5,109 bases of DNA, taken from CAYRMV01 sp964425255 (lineage in GTDB: Bacteria > Bacteroidota > Bacteroidia > Flavobacteriales_D > Crocinitomicaceae). The notes under the pieces were generated by a model. That model ran no database searches. It was not told the DNA's origin and saw nothing but the letters and a program-made list of their open reading frames with translations. The stretch covers positions 1 through 5,109 of the forward strand of contig CAYRMV010000194.1 in the NCBI GenBank assembly GCA_964425255.1, given 5' to 3'. Position numbers and translations under genes: made by a program. Below, one piece after another: positions 5,061 to 5,109 of the stretch; positions within the stretch are counted from its first letter, which is position 1; every line of letters begins with the position of its first letter.

Positions 5061-5109
5061 TCTTGTAAATAAGAAATGTATTGATTGAGTAGGTATGTTT
5101 TTCCAGATC

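Noticed and set aside
5095..5109. Possible next gene starting at ATG 5095
   Set aside because: Only five codons are visible and an AGG is directly adjacent to the ATG, too close to serve as its ribosome site.

Overview
The window looks like ordinary chromosome from a low-GC Gram-negative bacterium. The mix of a Sec-exported FecR-domain protein without a sigma-factor partner, a glycine-rich secreted protein and a membrane-anchored orphan fits Bdellovibrionota (Bacteriovorax-like predatory bacteria). That placement is inference from gene style only; no marker gene is present. No RNA gene, CRISPR array, transposase or integrase was seen.

Layout. 1-106: start of a gene on the minus strand that runs off the left edge, with a perfect ribosome binding site and a strong hairpin in its leader. 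107-367: gene-free, with several inverted repeats and a weak terminator candidate. 368-907 (minus): dCMP deaminase, closer to the animal/T4 type than to a short bacterial cytidine deaminase. 908-1039: divergent promoter region with a perfect 14-bp palindrome and a second inverted repeat 21 bp away centre to centre. 1040-1486 (plus): small acidic DUF507-like protein. 1508-1531: perfect 10-bp stem acting as a terminator for both converging units. 2743-2141 and 2121-1531 (minus): a two-gene operon of an exported FecR-domain protein and a single-pass membrane protein. 2744-2989: divergent promoter region, holding a possible 29-codon ORF whose stop overlaps the next start. 2990-5060 (plus): a large exported glycine-rich repeat protein interrupted by exactly 100 N.

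The most notable item is the glycine-rich gene. Its N-terminal domain has six cysteines, followed by several hundred residues of Gly with Tyr/Pro/Met/Ile/Phe, then a Gln/Asn/Tyr/Met-rich tail. The 100-N run is a conventional unknown-length assembly gap inside a 27-bp tandem repeat. Because 100 is not a multiple of three, literal translation breaks the gene in two, but both gap edges sit at the same phase of the 27-bp unit, so this is one intact gene whose repeat number is unresolved. Repeat lengths before the gap step down 21, 15 and 9 residues, all multiples of three, which would suit a polyglycine-II type fold; that is a structural hypothesis only.

The genes do not form one obvious pathway. 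The deaminase supplies dUMP for thymidylate synthesis; the other products are of unknown function, and three of them are exported or membrane-bound.
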